A stretch of DNA of 64,000 nucleotides from Pseudomonas sp. HR96 (GCF_034059295.1 NZ_CP139141.1:5377001-5441000), one strand, 5' to 3'; shown: positions 1 to 9,867, numbered from the stretch's first letter. The notes: a model not told the origin generated them from the sequence alone. Translations and numbers: made by a program.

Positions 1-417
1 GCGGCACAGGAAGATGCCGCGCAGGATCAGGCCATGCACGCGCTCGGGGTGGGCCTGGGCGTAGGCCAGCGACAGGGTCGAACCCCAGGAGCCGCCGAAC
101 AGCACCCATTTCTCGATGCCCAGATGCTCGCGGATGCGTTCGAGGTCGGCCACCAGGTGCCAGGTGGTGTTGTTCTCCAGGCTGGCATGGGGCGTGGAGC
201 GACCGCAGCCACGCTGGTCGAAGGTAATAATTCGATACAGATTAGGGTCGAAATAGCGCCGGCTCTGAGCGTCGCAACCCGCTCCAGGGCCACCGTGAAT
301 GAACACCACCGGCAACCCTTCCGGGGACCCGCTCTCGTCGACGTACAGCACATGCGGCGCCTCTACGGCCAGATCGTGCCGGGCGTAGGGTTTGATCTGC
401 GGGTACAAGGTCTGCAT
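1..417 (-). CDS. pip: Proline iminopeptidase, C-terminal part cut off by the window edge
   Basis: An open frame of 139 codons begins MQTLYPQIKPY and runs off the left edge, so more than half of this roughly 320-residue enzyme is outside. It is an alpha/beta hydrolase that removes N-terminal proline from peptides in the cytoplasm. Visible family marks are the oxyanion-hole motif HGGPGAG at residues 41-47, DQRGCGRS at 67-74 and the nucleophile elbow GGSWGS at 108-113 with Ser110. The start is set by a GGAG-type ribosome site just upstream; an in-frame ATG 14 codons earlier is less likely because the family begins near MQTLYP. The gene follows hutG in the same direction about 100 bp away but has no pathway link to it. 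Confidence 0.93.
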   Translation of the reverse strand, partial: MQTLYPQIKPYARHDLAVEAPHVLYVDESGSPEGLPVVFIHGGPGAGCDAQSRRYFDPNLYRIITFDQRGCGRSTPHASLENNTTWHLVADLERIREHLGIEKWVLFGGSWGSTLSLAYAQAHPERVHGLILRGIFLCR

Positions 418-518
418 CACGCGCTCCGTAGGAATGGTCCAAATCTTGGCTGGAGCCATCATAAACCTGAATACAGGTTTGGCGCATTCCCCCTGTTAAT
501 CATGTGGATGTCCAATGG

Positions 519-1319
519 TCAGGCGTAACGCTCCTTACCCCAACCGACAAATGCCTCCAGCATCTGCCGAATGACCCGCTGGGTCGGCTCGGCCAGATCT
601 TCGCGATAGTTGAAGGGCTCGAACTCTTCCATATACCGGCACTGCGCCAACTCCAGCTGCACGGCATGGATGTCACGCGCCGGGTCGCCGTAGTGGCGGG
701 TGATGTGGCCGCCCTTGAAGCGCCCGTTGAGCACGTGGCTGTAGCCCTCGGCGGCGGTGCACACGGCTTCCAGGCGCGAAGCCACCTCCGGGTCGCAGCT
801 GGCGCCGTTGAAAGTGCCCAGGTTGAAGTCCGGCAGCTGGCCTTCGAACAGGTGCGGCACCACCGAGCGAATCGAATGGGCATCCCACAACAATGCATAG
901 CCGTGCTCGGCGCGCAGGCGCTCGAGCTCGCTGCGCAGTTGCTCGTGGTAAGGCGTCCAGACATTGCCCAGGTAGCGCGCGCGCTCCTCGCTGGACGGTT
1001 CCAGGCCCGGCTTGAACAACGGCACGCCGTCGAACAGGGTGGCGGGATAGAGTCCGGTGGTGGCGCCGGCGTACAGCGGCTTGTCGTCGGCAGGACGGTT
1101 CAGGTCGATGACGAAACGCGAGTAGTGCCCGGCCAGCACGCTGGCGCCCATGTCCCGGGCGAAGGCGTACAGCAGGGGAATGTGCCAGTCGGTATCCGGC
1201 AGGCCCAGCGCTTCGTCGACCAGACCGGCTTCCACCGCCGCAGTCAGCTCCAGGCCGGCGTGGGGGATGCTGATCAGCAACGGGATGCGCCCTTGGGTGA
1301 AGCTCAGAACGTTGTCCAT
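519..1319 (-). CDS. hutG: N-formylglutamate deformylase (hut pathway, last step)
   Basis: This 266-residue protein of the N-formylglutamate amidohydrolase family hydrolyses N-formylglutamate to glutamate and formate. That is the final step of the five-step histidine pathway that passes through formiminoglutamate deiminase (HutF). The N-terminus reads IPLLISIPHAG, the family's SIPHAG metal-site motif, and DAHSIRS and HITRHYG follow further on. Its start lies 9 bp after the stop of hutI, so it is the last gene of the hutU-to-hutG operon. The presence of both HutF and HutG shows that this organism uses the deiminase route instead of formiminoglutamase. Confidence 0.96.
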   Translation of the reverse strand: MDNVLSFTQGRIPLLISIPHAGLELTAAVEAGLVDEALGLPDTDWHIPLLYAFARDMGASVLAGHYSRFVIDLNRPADDKPLYAGATTGLYPATLFDGVPLFKPGLEPSSEERARYLGNVWTPYHEQLRSELERLRAEHGYALLWDAHSIRSVVPHLFEGQLPDFNLGTFNGASCDPEVASRLEAVCTAAEGYSHVLNGRFKGGHITRHYGDPARDIHAVQLELAQCRYMEEFEPFNYREDLAEPTQRVIRQMLEAFVGWGKERYA

Positions 1320-1328
1320 GCGGTCTCC

Positions 1329-2531
1329 TTAAATACTGACGAGGGCGCCGTGGCGAACCACGCGCTTGTTCAACTCACCGCCCAGCCAGTAGGCGAGGTC
1401 GGCGGGCCGGTCGATGTCCCAGGCGACGAAGTCGGCATGCTTGCCGGCCTCCAGCGAACCGTGGCTGGCCTGCATGCCCAGCGCCGTGGCCGCGTGCAGG
1501 GTGACGCCGGCCAAGGCCTCTTCCGGAGTCATGCGAAACAGCGTGCAGGCCATGTTCATCATCAGCCGCAGCGACAAGGCCGGCGAGGTGCCGGGGTTGA
1601 GGTCGCTGGCGATGGCGATCTGCACGCCGTGCTTGCGCAGGGCCTCCATGGGCGGCAGCTGGGTCTCGCGCAGGAAGTAGAACGCGCCCGGCAGCAGCAC
1701 GGCAACGGTGCCAGCGGCGGCCATGGCCTGGGCGTCGTCCTCGGTCATGAATTCCAGGTGATCGGCGGACAGCGCGTGGTAACGCGCCGCCAGCGTGGAA
1801 CCGTGCAGCGAGGACAATTGCTCGGCATGCAGTTTCACCGGCAGGTCCAGGCCCTGCGCCACCTTGAACAGGCGCTCGACCTGCTCCGGGGAAAACGCCA
1901 GGTATTCGCAGAAGGCGTCCACCGCATCCACCAACCCTTCCTCGGCCAGCGCCGGCAGCATCTGCGTGCAGATGTGGTCGATGTAGGCGTCGGCCTGGCC
2001 GGCATATTCCGGCGGCAGCGCGTGGGCCGCCAGGCAGGTGGCGCGCACGGTCACTGGCAACTCCTCACCGAGGCGGCGGATGACCTGGAGCAGTTTGCGT
2101 TCGTTGGCCAGGTCCAGGCCGTAGCCGGACTTCATCTCCACCGTGGTCACGCCGTCGCGCAGCAGGCTGACCAGCCGGCGCCGGGCACTGGCGAACAGCT
2201 CATCGGCAGTGGCTGCGCGGGTGGCGCGCACGGTGCTGGCGATACCGCCACCGGCGGCGGCGATCTCGGCGTAGCTGACGCCTTGCAGGCGCTGCTCGAA
2301 CTCGCCACTGCGGTTGCCGCCGAACACCGTGTGGGTGTGGCAGTCGATCAGCCCGGGCGTGACCCAGGCACCGCCGAGGTCGACTTGCGTGGCATCGGCA
2401 GGCGGTGCGGCGTGCGCCGCGCCGATCCACTCGATCAGAGGGCCGTCGGTGAGGATCGCGGCGTTCTCGATGATCGAGTAACGGCCGCCGACCATGCTCG
2501 CGGCGTGGCAGTTGTGCCATAGGGTTTTCAT
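1329..2531 (-). CDS. hutI: Imidazolonepropionase
   Basis: This 400-residue amidohydrolase opens the ring of imidazolone-5-propionate to give N-formimino-glutamate, the third step of histidine degradation. The metal-binding [10 protein letters not shown] motif lies near residue 70, and the conserved segments KSGYGLD, HAEQLS and [10 protein letters not shown] follow as in typical HutI. I chose the ATG that gives [12 protein letters not shown] at 2531 because the frame upstream overlaps the hutH-like gene and would add an unrelated extension. It sits 17 bp downstream of the hutH-like gene and 9 bp upstream of hutG, as expected for an operon member. Confidence 0.96.
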   Translation of the reverse strand: MKTLWHNCHAASMVGGRYSIIENAAILTDGPLIEWIGAAHAAPPADATQVDLGGAWVTPGLIDCHTHTVFGGNRSGEFEQRLQGVSYAEIAAAGGGIASTVRATRAATADELFASARRRLVSLLRDGVTTVEMKSGYGLDLANERKLLQVIRRLGEELPVTVRATCLAAHALPPEYAGQADAYIDHICTQMLPALAEEGLVDAVDAFCEYLAFSPEQVERLFKVAQGLDLPVKLHAEQLSSLHGSTLAARYHALSADHLEFMTEDDAQAMAAAGTVAVLLPGAFYFLRETQLPPMEALRKHGVQIAIASDLNPGTSPALSLRLMMNMACTLFRMTPEEALAGVTLHAATALGMQASHGSLEAGKHADFVAWDIDRPADLAYWLGGELNKRVVRHGALVSI

Positions 2532-2548
2532 TGAACAGCCTCCCTCGA

Positions 2549-4072
2549 TCAGAGCAAATTGGGGAACGTACGCGACAACAATGCCGCATCTTTCAAGATC
2601 GCCGCACTGGTGGCGATATCCGGCGCCAGCCAGCGGTCCTGGTCGTAAGGTGGCACGTGCAGGCGCATCAGCTGCCAGGCCGCCGTGGTACCGACGCCAA
2701 AGCCCTGCACCTTGAGAAATTCGAACGCCTGGGCGGCCAGCAGGTACTCGATGGCGAGGATCTGCGTGCAGTTCTCCAGCGCCCGGTGCAGCTTCAGCGA
2801 AGCGTTGGTGCCCATGCTCAGGTGGTCTTCCTGCAGACCCGAGGTGACGTAGTTGTCGACCACCGCCGGCTGCGCCAGCTGGCGGTTCTCTGCACACAAG
2901 GCAGCGGCCACGTACTGCACGATCATCATCCCCGAATTGACCCCCGGCTGGCTGACCAGGAAGGCCGGCAGGCCGCTGACCTGCGGGTTGATCAGGCGGT
3001 CCAGGCGCCGCTCGGCGATGGCGCCGATCTCGGCCACGGCGATCGCCAGCAGGTCGGCGGCGAACGCCACCGACTGGCCGTGCGGGTTGGCCTGGGAGAC
3101 CACCCGGTAATCCTCCGGGGTGCCCAGCAGCAGCGGGTTGTCGGTGGCCGAGTTGAGCTCGGTCTCGATCTGCCGCGCGGCGTGGGCCAGTTGATCACGC
3201 GCCGCGCCATGCACCTGGGGTATCGAGCGGATGCTCAAGGCGTCCTGGGTGCGAATGCCGCGGCTGCTGTCGATCACTTCACTGCCGGCCAGCAGCGCAC
3301 GCAGGTTCTCGCCGACCCGCTGCATGCCCGGGTGGGGCTTGAGCGCGATGATCTGCGGGTCGAAGGCGTCGATCTGCCCGCGCAGGGCCTCGAAGCTCAT
3401 GGCGCCGATCACGTCGGCCCATTGGCTGAGGCGCTGCGCGTCGTCCAGGGCCAGGCAGCTGAGGCCGGTCATGCAGGGCGTACCGTTGACCAGGCAGAGG
3501 CCGTCCTTGGCGCCGACCTGCAGCGGCTGCAGGTGCGCCTCGGCCAGCGCCTGGCTGGCCGGCACCACCTGGCCGCGGTAGCTGACCATACCGACCCCGA
3601 GCAGGCCCACACCGATGTGCGCCATGTGCGTCAGGTAACCCACCGAGCCCTGCGACGGCACCTGCGGGGTGATGCCCAGGTTGAGGAAGGCCAGCAGGGC
3701 TTCGACCACGCGGCGGTGCAGGCCGGATTTGCCCTGGCTGAAGTTGACCACGGCCGCGCAGATGATCGCCCGGGTCTGTTCGTCGGTCAGCGGCTTGCCG
3801 ACCCCGCAGGCATGGCTGAGCAGGGTGTTGCGCGACAGCTGGCTGAGCTGCTCGTCCTGCAGCGAGACGTTGCACAGCGCACCCAGCCCGGTGTTGACGC
3901 CATAGGCGCGCTCGCCGCTGACGACGATGCGCTGGACGATCGCCTGGGCGTTGTCGATGCGCGCCCAGGCCTGCGGCGACAGCTCAAGCACGGCGCCATG
4001 CCGGGCCACGGCCACCACGTCCTGCCAGCGCAACGGCGACTCGCCGATCACCACGTTCTGCACGAACACCAT
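2549..4072 (-). CDS. Histidase-like (HAL/PAL family) protein lacking the MIO-forming triad
   Basis: At 507 residues this is a full-length member of the histidine/phenylalanine ammonia-lyase fold. It keeps [10 protein letters not shown] near the N-terminus, the GSVG lead-in, IPQVHGA, the SATDNPL segment and QEDHLSM with its active-site glutamate. The lead-in is followed directly by YLTHMAH, where functional histidases have ASGDLAPLAH. The alignment closes only if exactly the three residues Ala-Ser-Gly are missing, and these cyclise to the MIO electrophile. The usual DPYSLRC tyrosine segment reads DALSIRS, so the catalytic Tyr is Leu. It is probably not a classical lyase. It occupies the slot of the second histidase-like gene of Pseudomonas hut loci (PA5093 position in PAO1, from memory). 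No canonical hutH is in the window. Confidence 0.85.
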   Translation of the reverse strand: MVFVQNVVIGESPLRWQDVVAVARHGAVLELSPQAWARIDNAQAIVQRIVVSGERAYGVNTGLGALCNVSLQDEQLSQLSRNTLLSHACGVGKPLTDEQTRAIICAAVVNFSQGKSGLHRRVVEALLAFLNLGITPQVPSQGSVGYLTHMAHIGVGLLGVGMVSYRGQVVPASQALAEAHLQPLQVGAKDGLCLVNGTPCMTGLSCLALDDAQRLSQWADVIGAMSFEALRGQIDAFDPQIIALKPHPGMQRVGENLRALLAGSEVIDSSRGIRTQDALSIRSIPQVHGAARDQLAHAARQIETELNSATDNPLLLGTPEDYRVVSQANPHGQSVAFAADLLAIAVAEIGAIAERRLDRLINPQVSGLPAFLVSQPGVNSGMMIVQYVAAALCAENRQLAQPAVVDNYVTSGLQEDHLSMGTNASLKLHRALENCTQILAIEYLLAAQAFEFLKVQGFGVGTTAAWQLMRLHVPPYDQDRWLAPDIATSAAILKDAALLSRTFPNLL

Positions 4073-4118
4073 GTCTGCCTACCTCTTTGGCCCGCAGTGG
4101 GCACGTAGCGCGTGGCCA

Positions 4119-4934
4119 CTAAAGCGTGGCCACCCGTCGCTGCACGAACCGATCGACATAGTCGTCGGCGGGTTGATGAATGATTTGTTTCGGGGTGCCA
4201 ACCTGAATCAGCCGCCCGTCCTTGAGAATCGCAATGCGATTGCCCAGGCGCAGGGCCTCGTCGAGGTCGTGGGTAATGAACACGATGGTCTTGTGCAGGC
4301 TGGCCTGCAGTTCGAGCAACTGGTCCTGCATCTCGGCGCGGATCAACGGGTCGAGCGCGCTGAACGCCTCGTCCATTAGGATGATGTCGGTGTCGGCAGC
4401 CAGCGCCCGCGCCAGCCCGACGCGCTGGCGCATGCCGCCGGAAAGTTGTTCCGGCCAGGCCTGCTCGTAGCCCTTGAGGCCGACCTGCTCGACCCAATGC
4501 TGGGCGCGCTCGCGGCACAACTGCTTGCTCTCGCCGCGCACCTTGAGGCCATAGGCGACGTTCTCCAGCACGGTGCGATGGGGCAGCAGGCCGAAGCTCT
4601 GGAAGACCATGCTGATGCGGTGCCGGCGAAACTCGCGGAGCGCGTCCAGCGACAACCCGAGGATGTCCTGGCCGTCGATCAGCACCTGGCCGGCGGTCGG
4701 GTCGATCAGCCGGTTGAGATGGCGCACCAGGGTTGATTTGCCGGAACCCGAGAGGCCCATGATGACGAAGATCTCCCCCGCCTCCACCGCCAGCGACAGG
4801 TCGTTGACGCCGACCACGCAACCGGTCGCCGCCAGCACCTGCTCCTTGCTCTGGCCTTGCTGCAACAGCGCCAGCGCCTGCTCGGGCTGACGACCGAAGA
4901 TTTTCGAAACGTTGCGCAGTTCGATGCGGCTCAT
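4119..4934 (-). CDS. hutV: Histidine/quaternary-amine ABC transporter ATPase
   Basis: This ATP-binding subunit of about 270 residues belongs to the ProV/OpuAA class of importers, which carry glycine-betaine-like or histidine substrates. It shows a Walker [10 protein letters not shown], the signature LSGGMRQRV, Walker [14 protein letters not shown] and the switch ITHDLDEA. The N-terminal insert after FGRQPEQAL is typical of the ProV group. The C-terminus stops soon after the ABC domain without CBS domains. Its start overlaps the stop of the permease gene in an ATGA, so the two are translationally coupled. It powers the HutW permease; the expected binding protein is absent nearby. Confidence 0.92.
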   Translation of the reverse strand: MSRIELRNVSKIFGRQPEQALALLQQGQSKEQVLAATGCVVGVNDLSLAVEAGEIFVIMGLSGSGKSTLVRHLNRLIDPTAGQVLIDGQDILGLSLDALREFRRHRISMVFQSFGLLPHRTVLENVAYGLKVRGESKQLCRERAQHWVEQVGLKGYEQAWPEQLSGGMRQRVGLARALAADTDIILMDEAFSALDPLIRAEMQDQLLELQASLHKTIVFITHDLDEALRLGNRIAILKDGRLIQVGTPKQIIHQPADDYVDRFVQRRVATL

Positions 4935-5782
4935 GGCTGCACCCCGTGACGTGGGCGACCGTAGGCCTGGGTGATGCGGTCGATGACCACGGCGAGAATG
5001 ACGATCGCCAGCCCGGCTTCCAGGCCGCGCCCGACGTTGAGGGTCTGGATGCCGATCAGCACGTCCTCGCCCAGCCCGCGGGCGCCGATCATCGAGGCAA
5101 TCACCACCATCGACAGCGCCATCATGGTGGTCTGGTTGATCCCGGCCATGATGCTCGGCAGCGCCAGGGGCAATTGCACGCCGAACAACTGCTGCCAGCG
5201 GCTGGCGCCAAAGGCGTTGATCGCCTCCATCACTTCGCGATCGACCTGGCGGATGCCCAGGTCGGTCAGGCGTATCAGCGGCGGCGCGGCGTAGATCACC
5301 GTGGCGAAGATCGCCGGCACCTTGCCCAGGCCGAACAGCATCAGCACCGGAATCAGGTAGACGAAGCTGGGCAGCGTCTGCATCACGTCGAGCAGCGGCA
5401 TCAGCACGGCGCGCAGGCGGTTGCTGCGCGCCGCGAGCATGCCCAGCGGAATGCCGATCAGCACCGAGATGAGCGTGGACACCAGCATCAGCGCAAGCGT
5501 CTGCATCAGCTTGTCCCACAGCCCCACCGCGCCCACCAGAAACAGCAGGCCGACGATCAGCAAGGTGCTGCCCAGCTTGCGCGTGGCATGCCAGGCGATC
5601 AGCCCGACGAGGATCAGCAACAGCCACCAGGGCGTCATGCGCAGCAGGCCTTCGAGCTGCACGATCAGCCACAGCATGCTGTCGGAGATTCGGCGAAACA
5701 GGTCGCCATAGCGGGTTACCAGCGCGTCCACCCAGGTGTTGATCGGGTTGGCCACGGAAAACGTCAGGCTCTCGGGAAACAT
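4931..5782 (-). CDS. hutW: ABC transporter permease of the histidine/betaine uptake family
   Basis: This 283-residue inner-membrane protein is the ProW/HutW type permease. Several hydrophobic helices (for example [15 protein letters not shown] and [16 protein letters not shown]) precede the cytoplasmic loop [20 protein letters not shown], which docks the ATPase. It forms the channel of the importer energised by HutV and is coupled to hutV by an ATGA overlap. In related Pseudomonas loci a periplasmic binding protein gene (hutX) precedes it. Here only 69 bp, with a perfect inverted repeat, separate it from the NCS1 permease gene, so the importer has no local binding protein. Confidence 0.92.
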   Translation of the reverse strand: MFPESLTFSVANPINTWVDALVTRYGDLFRRISDSMLWLIVQLEGLLRMTPWWLLLILVGLIAWHATRKLGSTLLIVGLLFLVGAVGLWDKLMQTLALMLVSTLISVLIGIPLGMLAARSNRLRAVLMPLLDVMQTLPSFVYLIPVLMLFGLGKVPAIFATVIYAAPPLIRLTDLGIRQVDREVMEAINAFGASRWQQLFGVQLPLALPSIMAGINQTTMMALSMVVIASMIGARGLGEDVLIGIQTLNVGRGLEAGLAIVILAVVIDRITQAYGRPRHGVQP

Positions 5783-5793
5783 AGGCGGCTCTC

Positions 5794-5820
5794 AGGCTCT
5801 GTAGGTCAAGTACAGAGCCT
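5794..5820. repeat. Perfect 10-bp inverted repeat between permease gene and hutW
   Basis: The arms AGGCTCTGTA and TACAGAGCCT are exact complements separated by 7 nt. There is no T-run, so it is not a standard terminator. It lies exactly where hutH, hutT and hutX stand in other pseudomonads, so it may be an RNA processing or attenuation hairpin or the mark of a deletion junction. Confidence 0.7.
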
Positions 5821-5851
5821 AGGACACCTGGCCGCAACCCATTGCTGCGCA

Positions 5852-7258
5852 TCACGCGCTTCTCGCCCCGGGCAGGATCATCTGCGCCGGCACCGAGGCC
5901 TTGCGCCCGCGCGCCACCAGGTAATACAGCACTGCGGGAACGATCAGGCCGATGATCCACGAGATGTCGGTGTCGCCCAGGCTGGCCACCAGGGGCCCGG
6001 TGTAGAAATGCGTGGAAATGAACGGCATCTGCACCAGCACGCCAATGATGTACACAGCGATGCCGGCGAGGTTCCAGCGCCCGTAGCGGCCGTCGGGGTC
6101 CGACAGTGCCGGGATGTCGTAGCGCTCGCGGGTGATGCAGTAGTAGTCCACCAGATTGATCGCACTCCAGGGCGTGAAGAACGCCAGCAGGAACAGGATG
6201 AACGCCGAGAAGTCCTTGAGGAACGAGTCCTTGCCGAGCAGCGCCAGCAGCGTGGCCATCGCAACCATGGCGAGGATGTAGGCCATGCGCAGGCCTTGCG
6301 AGATATGCCGGTTGCCACGAAAGCCGCTGACGATGGTGGCGATCGACATGAAGCTGCCGTAGGCATTGAGCGTGGTGATGGTGACCTTGCCGAAGGCGAT
6401 GCTGAAATACAGCAGCGCCGCGACCAGGCCGGTACCGCCCAGGCTGACGATGAAGGCCACCTCGTGGTGGGCGAACTGCGCGCCGGCCAGGGCGGCGGCG
6501 AATACACCGAAGACCATGGCCGCCTGGGCGCCGATCACCGAGCCCAGGCCCACCGCCCAGAACGTGCCGGCGGCAGGCGTGCTGCGCGGCAGGTAGCGCG
6601 AATAGTCGGCCACGTAGGGGCCAAAGGCGATCTGCCAGGACGCCGACAGGGAAATCGCCAGCAGGAAGCTGCTCAACGAGAAATGCTTGTTGCCCAGCAG
6701 CGCGGCGACGTCGTTGCCGGCCAGCAGGCGGTAGAACAGAAAGACGAAGGCGATCACCCCCAGCACGCTGGCAACCCGACCGATCAGATGGATGACCCGA
6801 TAGCCGAACAGCGTCAGCACCACGATCAGTGCGGCGAAGACGACGATGCCCAGCCAGTCTTCGACATGCAGCAGTTGCGCCACCGCCTGGCCCGCCAGCA
6901 ACGAGCCGCTGGCAGAGAAACCGATGTACATCAGGCACACCAGAAACAACGGGATCACTGCGCCGTACACACCGAACTGCACGCGGCTGGAAATCATCTG
7001 CGGCAAGCCCAACTGCGGGCCCTGGGCCGCGTGCAGAGCCATCACCGCGCCGCCGAGCAATTGCCCGAGCAGCAGGCCCACCAGTGACCAGAACACATCG
7101 CCGCCCAGCACCACGGCGAGGGCGCCGGTGACGATGGCGGTGATCTGCAGGTTGGCCCCCAGCCACAGGGTGAACTGACTGGACAGCCGGCCGTGGCGCT
7201 CGCTGTCGGGGATGTAGTCGATGGAACGGGTTTCGATCAGGGATTTGTTGGCAGCCAT
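5852..7258 (-). CDS. NCS1-family permease (CodB-like) of the hut operon
   Basis: This 468-residue membrane protein has about twelve hydrophobic segments and the NCS1 (nucleobase:cation symporter 1) pattern. The N-terminal part reads [12 protein letters not shown], then [14 protein letters not shown] and [17 protein letters not shown]. The later segment [14 protein letters not shown] is also typical. NCS1 carriers move purines, cytosine, hydantoins and related heterocycles; placed directly behind hutU, this one probably imports urocanate or another imidazole. The start MAANKSLIE at 7258 was chosen over a longer frame because the extension crosses a REP-like hairpin. It lies 77 bp downstream of hutU and is transcribed with it. 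Confidence 0.88.
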   Translation of the reverse strand: MAANKSLIETRSIDYIPDSERHGRLSSQFTLWLGANLQITAIVTGALAVVLGGDVFWSLVGLLLGQLLGGAVMALHAAQGPQLGLPQMISSRVQFGVYGAVIPLFLVCLMYIGFSASGSLLAGQAVAQLLHVEDWLGIVVFAALIVVLTLFGYRVIHLIGRVASVLGVIAFVFLFYRLLAGNDVAALLGNKHFSLSSFLLAISLSASWQIAFGPYVADYSRYLPRSTPAAGTFWAVGLGSVIGAQAAMVFGVFAAALAGAQFAHHEVAFIVSLGGTGLVAALLYFSIAFGKVTITTLNAYGSFMSIATIVSGFRGNRHISQGLRMAYILAMVAMATLLALLGKDSFLKDFSAFILFLLAFFTPWSAINLVDYYCITRERYDIPALSDPDGRYGRWNLAGIAVYIIGVLVQMPFISTHFYTGPLVASLGDTDISWIIGLIVPAVLYYLVARGRKASVPAQMILPGARSA

Positions 7259-7288
7259 GGAGTTCTCACTGCTTTGACAGAAGCACAA

Positions 7289-7311
7289 TCTCGCGGGCAA
7301 GGCCCGCGAGA
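7289..7311. repeat. REP-like hairpin between hutU and the NCS1 gene
   Basis: The arms TCTCGCGGGC and GCCCGCGAGA are perfect complements around a 3-nt loop. The GCGGGC..GCCCGC core is the usual Pseudomonas REP core. Inside an operon such a hairpin tends to stabilise the upstream hutU message; that role is inferred. Confidence 0.7.
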
Positions 7312-7335
7312 GGCCGCAGGCCGATTACGGACTGC

Positions 7336-9024
7336 TCAATCAACCATCGGCAGGTTCAGGCCCTGCTCTTTCGCGCAATCGATAGCGATCTGGTAACCGG
7401 CATCGGCGTGGCGCATCACCCCGGTGGCCGGGTCGTTGTGCAGCACGCGGGCGATGCGCGCGGCGGCTTCGTCGCTGCCGTCGCAGACGATGACCATGCC
7501 CGAGTGCTGCGAGAAGCCCATGCCGACGCCACCACCGTGGTGCAGCGAGACCCAGGTCGCGCCGCTGGCGGTGTTGAGCAGGGCGTTGAGCAGCGGCCAG
7601 TCGGAAACGGCGTCGGAGCCGTCCTGCATGGCCTCGGTTTCGCGGTTGGGGCTGGCCACCGAGCCGGAATCCAGGTGGTCACGGCCGATCACCACCGGCG
7701 CCGACAACTCGCCGCTGCGCACCATCTCGTTGAATGCCAGGCCCAGCTTGGCGCGCTGGCCCAGGCCGACCCAGCAGATGCGCGCCGGCAGGCCCTGGAA
7801 GCTGATGCGCTCGCGGGCCATGTCCAGCCAATTGTGCAGGTGGGCGTCGTCGGCGATCAGCTCCTTGACCTTGGCGTCGGTCTTGTAGATATCTTCCGGG
7901 TTGCCCGACAGCGCCGCCCAGCGGAACGGCCCGACACCGCGGCAGAACAGCGGACGGATGTAGGCCGGGACGAAACCGGGGAAGTCGAAGGCATTGGCGA
8001 CGCCTTCTTCCTTGGCCATCTGGCGAATGTTGTTGCCGTAGTCGAAGGTCGGGATGCCCTGCTTCTGGAAATCGAGCATGGCCTGCACGTGCACTGCCAT
8101 CGACTGTTTGGCGGCCTTGACCACCGCGGCCGGCTCGGTCAGCGCGCGGGCGCGGTACTCTTCCCAGCTCCAGCCGGCCGGCAGGTAGCCGTTGAGCGGG
8201 TCGTGGGCGCTGGTCTGGTCGGTGACCATGTCCGGGCGCACGCCACGCTTGACCAGCTCGGGGAGAATCTCGGCGGCATTGCCGAGCAGGGCGATGGACA
8301 CCGCCTTGCCTTCGCCGGTGTACTTGGCAATGCGCGCCAGGGCATCGTCGAGGTCGCTGGCTTGCTCGTCGACGTAGCGGCTGGCCAGGCGGAAGTCGAT
8401 GCGGCTCTGCTGGCATTCGATGTTCAGCGAACTGGCGCCGGCCATGGCCGCCGCCAGTGGCTGTGCGCCGCCCATGCCGCCGAGGCCGGCGGTGAGCACC
8501 CACTTGCCGGTGAGGTCGCCGCCGAAGTGCTGGCGACCGGCCTCGACAAAGGTCTCATAGGTGCCCTGGACGATGCCCTGGCTGCCGATGTAGATCCAGC
8601 TGCCGGCGGTCATCTGGCCATACATGGCCAGGCCCTTGGCGTCGAGCTCGTTGAAGTGCTCCCAATTGGCCCAGTGCGGCACCAGGTTGGAGTTGGCAAT
8701 CAGCACGCGCGGGGCATTGCTGTGGGTCTTGAACACGCCGACCGGCTTGCCCGACTGCACCAGCAGGGTCTCGTCGTCGTTCAGGTTGGTGAGGCTCTCG
8801 ACGATCTTGTCGTAGCACTCCCAGTTGCGCGCGGCGCGGCCGATACCACCGTACACCACCAGTTCCTTGGGGTTCTCGGCCACTTCCGGGTCGAGGTTGT
8901 TCATCAGCATGCGCAGCGGCGCTTCGGTCAGCCAGCTCTTGGCGGTCAGCTGGGTGCCACGGGCGGCGCGGATTTCGACGTCGCGAAATTTTTCGGGGAA
9001 TTTGTCAGGCGATTTATCAGACAT
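7336..9024 (-). CDS. hutU: Urocanate hydratase
   Basis: This urocanase of about 560 residues converts urocanate to imidazolone propionate with a tightly bound NAD+, the second step of histidine breakdown. Family segments include [13 protein letters not shown], the glycine-rich [26 protein letters not shown], the active-site region [15 protein letters not shown] and [13 protein letters not shown] near the C-terminus. The start [13 protein letters not shown] at 9024 has an AAGGAGT ribosome site; longer readings would run into the HutC operator. It is the first gene of the hutU-to-hutG operon, and its product's substrate urocanate is the inducer that releases HutC. Confidence 0.97.
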   Translation of the reverse strand: MSDKSPDKFPEKFRDVEIRAARGTQLTAKSWLTEAPLRMLMNNLDPEVAENPKELVVYGGIGRAARNWECYDKIVESLTNLNDDETLLVQSGKPVGVFKTHSNAPRVLIANSNLVPHWANWEHFNELDAKGLAMYGQMTAGSWIYIGSQGIVQGTYETFVEAGRQHFGGDLTGKWVLTAGLGGMGGAQPLAAAMAGASSLNIECQQSRIDFRLASRYVDEQASDLDDALARIAKYTGEGKAVSIALLGNAAEILPELVKRGVRPDMVTDQTSAHDPLNGYLPAGWSWEEYRARALTEPAAVVKAAKQSMAVHVQAMLDFQKQGIPTFDYGNNIRQMAKEEGVANAFDFPGFVPAYIRPLFCRGVGPFRWAALSGNPEDIYKTDAKVKELIADDAHLHNWLDMARERISFQGLPARICWVGLGQRAKLGLAFNEMVRSGELSAPVVIGRDHLDSGSVASPNRETEAMQDGSDAVSDWPLLNALLNTASGATWVSLHHGGGVGMGFSQHSGMVIVCDGSDEAAARIARVLHNDPATGVMRHADAGYQIAIDCAKEQGLNLPMVD

Positions 9025-9065
9025 GGAAGCTGGACTCCTTGGAGATTCGTACGCACACATATTTA

Positions 9066-9079
9066 CTTGTATGTACAAG
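9066..9079. promoter_or_regulatory. HutC operator upstream of hutU
   Basis: CTTGTATGTACAAG has perfect 6-bp arms (CTTGTA/TACAAG) around a TG centre. It matches the known shape of hut operators in pseudomonads and enterics, and the repressor gene hutC lies 800 bp away. It overlaps the transcription start expected from the adjacent sigma54-type promoter, so HutC bound here would block initiation. Confidence 0.85.
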
Positions 9080-9083
9080 CATA

Positions 9084-9099
9084 TGCAAGCTGAGGGCCA
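9084..9099 (-). promoter_or_regulatory. Sigma54-type promoter of the hutU operon
   Basis: On the minus strand the bases read TGGCCCTCAGCTTGCA. GG and GC are 10 nt apart and the -12 element TTGCA is perfect. The predicted start near 9073 falls inside the HutC operator. GGTGCA motifs at about 9149 and 9208 are possible enhancer sites for NtrC or CbrB. RpoN dependence of the hutU operon is known from P. fluorescens; here it is inferred. Confidence 0.75.
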
Positions 9100-9158
9100 A
9101 GTTGTCGGATCAGGCTTGGGAGCCTTTGCAGCAGGGGTTCGAGAAGCGGTGCAGCGGT

Positions 9159-9202
9159 GTTACCGAGCACTGCCATCGCCCCGTTGCGGGGCGTTCGGTA
9201 AC
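9159..9202. terminator. Nested hairpin between hutD and the hutU promoter
   Basis: An outer stem GTTACCGA/TCGGTAAC encloses an inner stem CGCCCC/GGGGCG. It lies after the hutD stop and before the hutU promoter and could separate the hutCD transcript from hutU. There is no T-run on the minus strand, so this is a possible rather than a clear terminator. Confidence 0.5.
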
Positions 9203-9285
9203 ATTTTGGTGCAGCAAAAGCTCGCCAGCGTATGAGCTGTGGGTGAGTTCAGCGTCGCCGGGAGACCGCAGGCCGGCCTCCCCTT

Positions 9286-9867
9286 CTACACCCGTGAACT
9301 CAACTCGATCACACAACACCTTCCTGCCAGGTTCACCTTCAGCAGGCCCTGCTGATCATCGATCTGCAGGCTGTCGTAGATCCCCAGCGACTCGGCCGCA
9401 AAACCGGCAATGCGCACCTGCAAGTCATCACAGGCACTGAACACCAGCAAGGTTTCGGCCGAACTGAACAGGGTGGCCGGGACGATGCCGTCCAACCATT
9501 GCAGGCGTGCCTGGTAGCGCTGCGGCTGATAGATGAGGTTGAAGTCGCGAATGGTGCCACCCAACAGCGTGCAGTCGACATTGCTGTCGCCGCTGAAGGC
9601 CAGGGCGTCATAGGGCAGCAGGTCGCGGCTCAGCTTGCCGTCGATATTCAACTGCATGCCATCGCCCTGCAGCACGGTGATCACTCGCTGGTAACCGCTG
9701 AACGTCGAGAAGCCGCCGGATTCGGCAATGTCGGCGATCGACACCCGCCAGCCGAAGCCGTCCAGGCCGTGGCCGGCGTCGCGGGTAATCTCCTCGGTGC
9801 TGCCCCCGCCGTTCTTCCAAGGCATGCGCGGATAATGCGCCGCGCGCAGGATCTTCAATCGACTCAT
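9286..9867 (-). CDS. hutD: HutD-family cupin protein
   Basis: This 193-residue HutD/Ves-type cupin has the start MSRLKILRAAHYPRMPW and the family segments PWKNGGGSTEEI and GFGWRVSIADIAESG. HutD has no enzymatic role assigned; in P. fluorescens SBW25 it has been proposed to set an upper limit on hut activity, possibly by binding formylglutamate. Its ATG overlaps the hutC stop (ATGA), so regulator and governor are translationally coupled. Its stop is followed by a nested hairpin and then the hutU promoter. Confidence 0.92.
   Translation of the reverse strand: MSRLKILRAAHYPRMPWKNGGGSTEEITRDAGHGLDGFGWRVSIADIAESGGFSTFSGYQRVITVLQGDGMQLNIDGKLSRDLLPYDALAFSGDSNVDCTLLGGTIRDFNLIYQPQRYQARLQWLDGIVPATLFSSAETLLVFSACDDLQVRIAGFAAESLGIYDSLQIDDQQGLLKVNLAGRCCVIELSSRV

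Noticed and set aside
504..2522. Long plus-strand open frame across hutG and hutI
   Set aside because: The translation is rich in Gln, His and Val with no domains, while the opposite strand encodes clear enzymes.
4946..7087. Long plus-strand frame opposite hutW and the NCS1 permease gene
   Set aside because: It consists of His/Gln/Arg-rich low-complexity sequence typical of antisense frames of membrane-protein genes.
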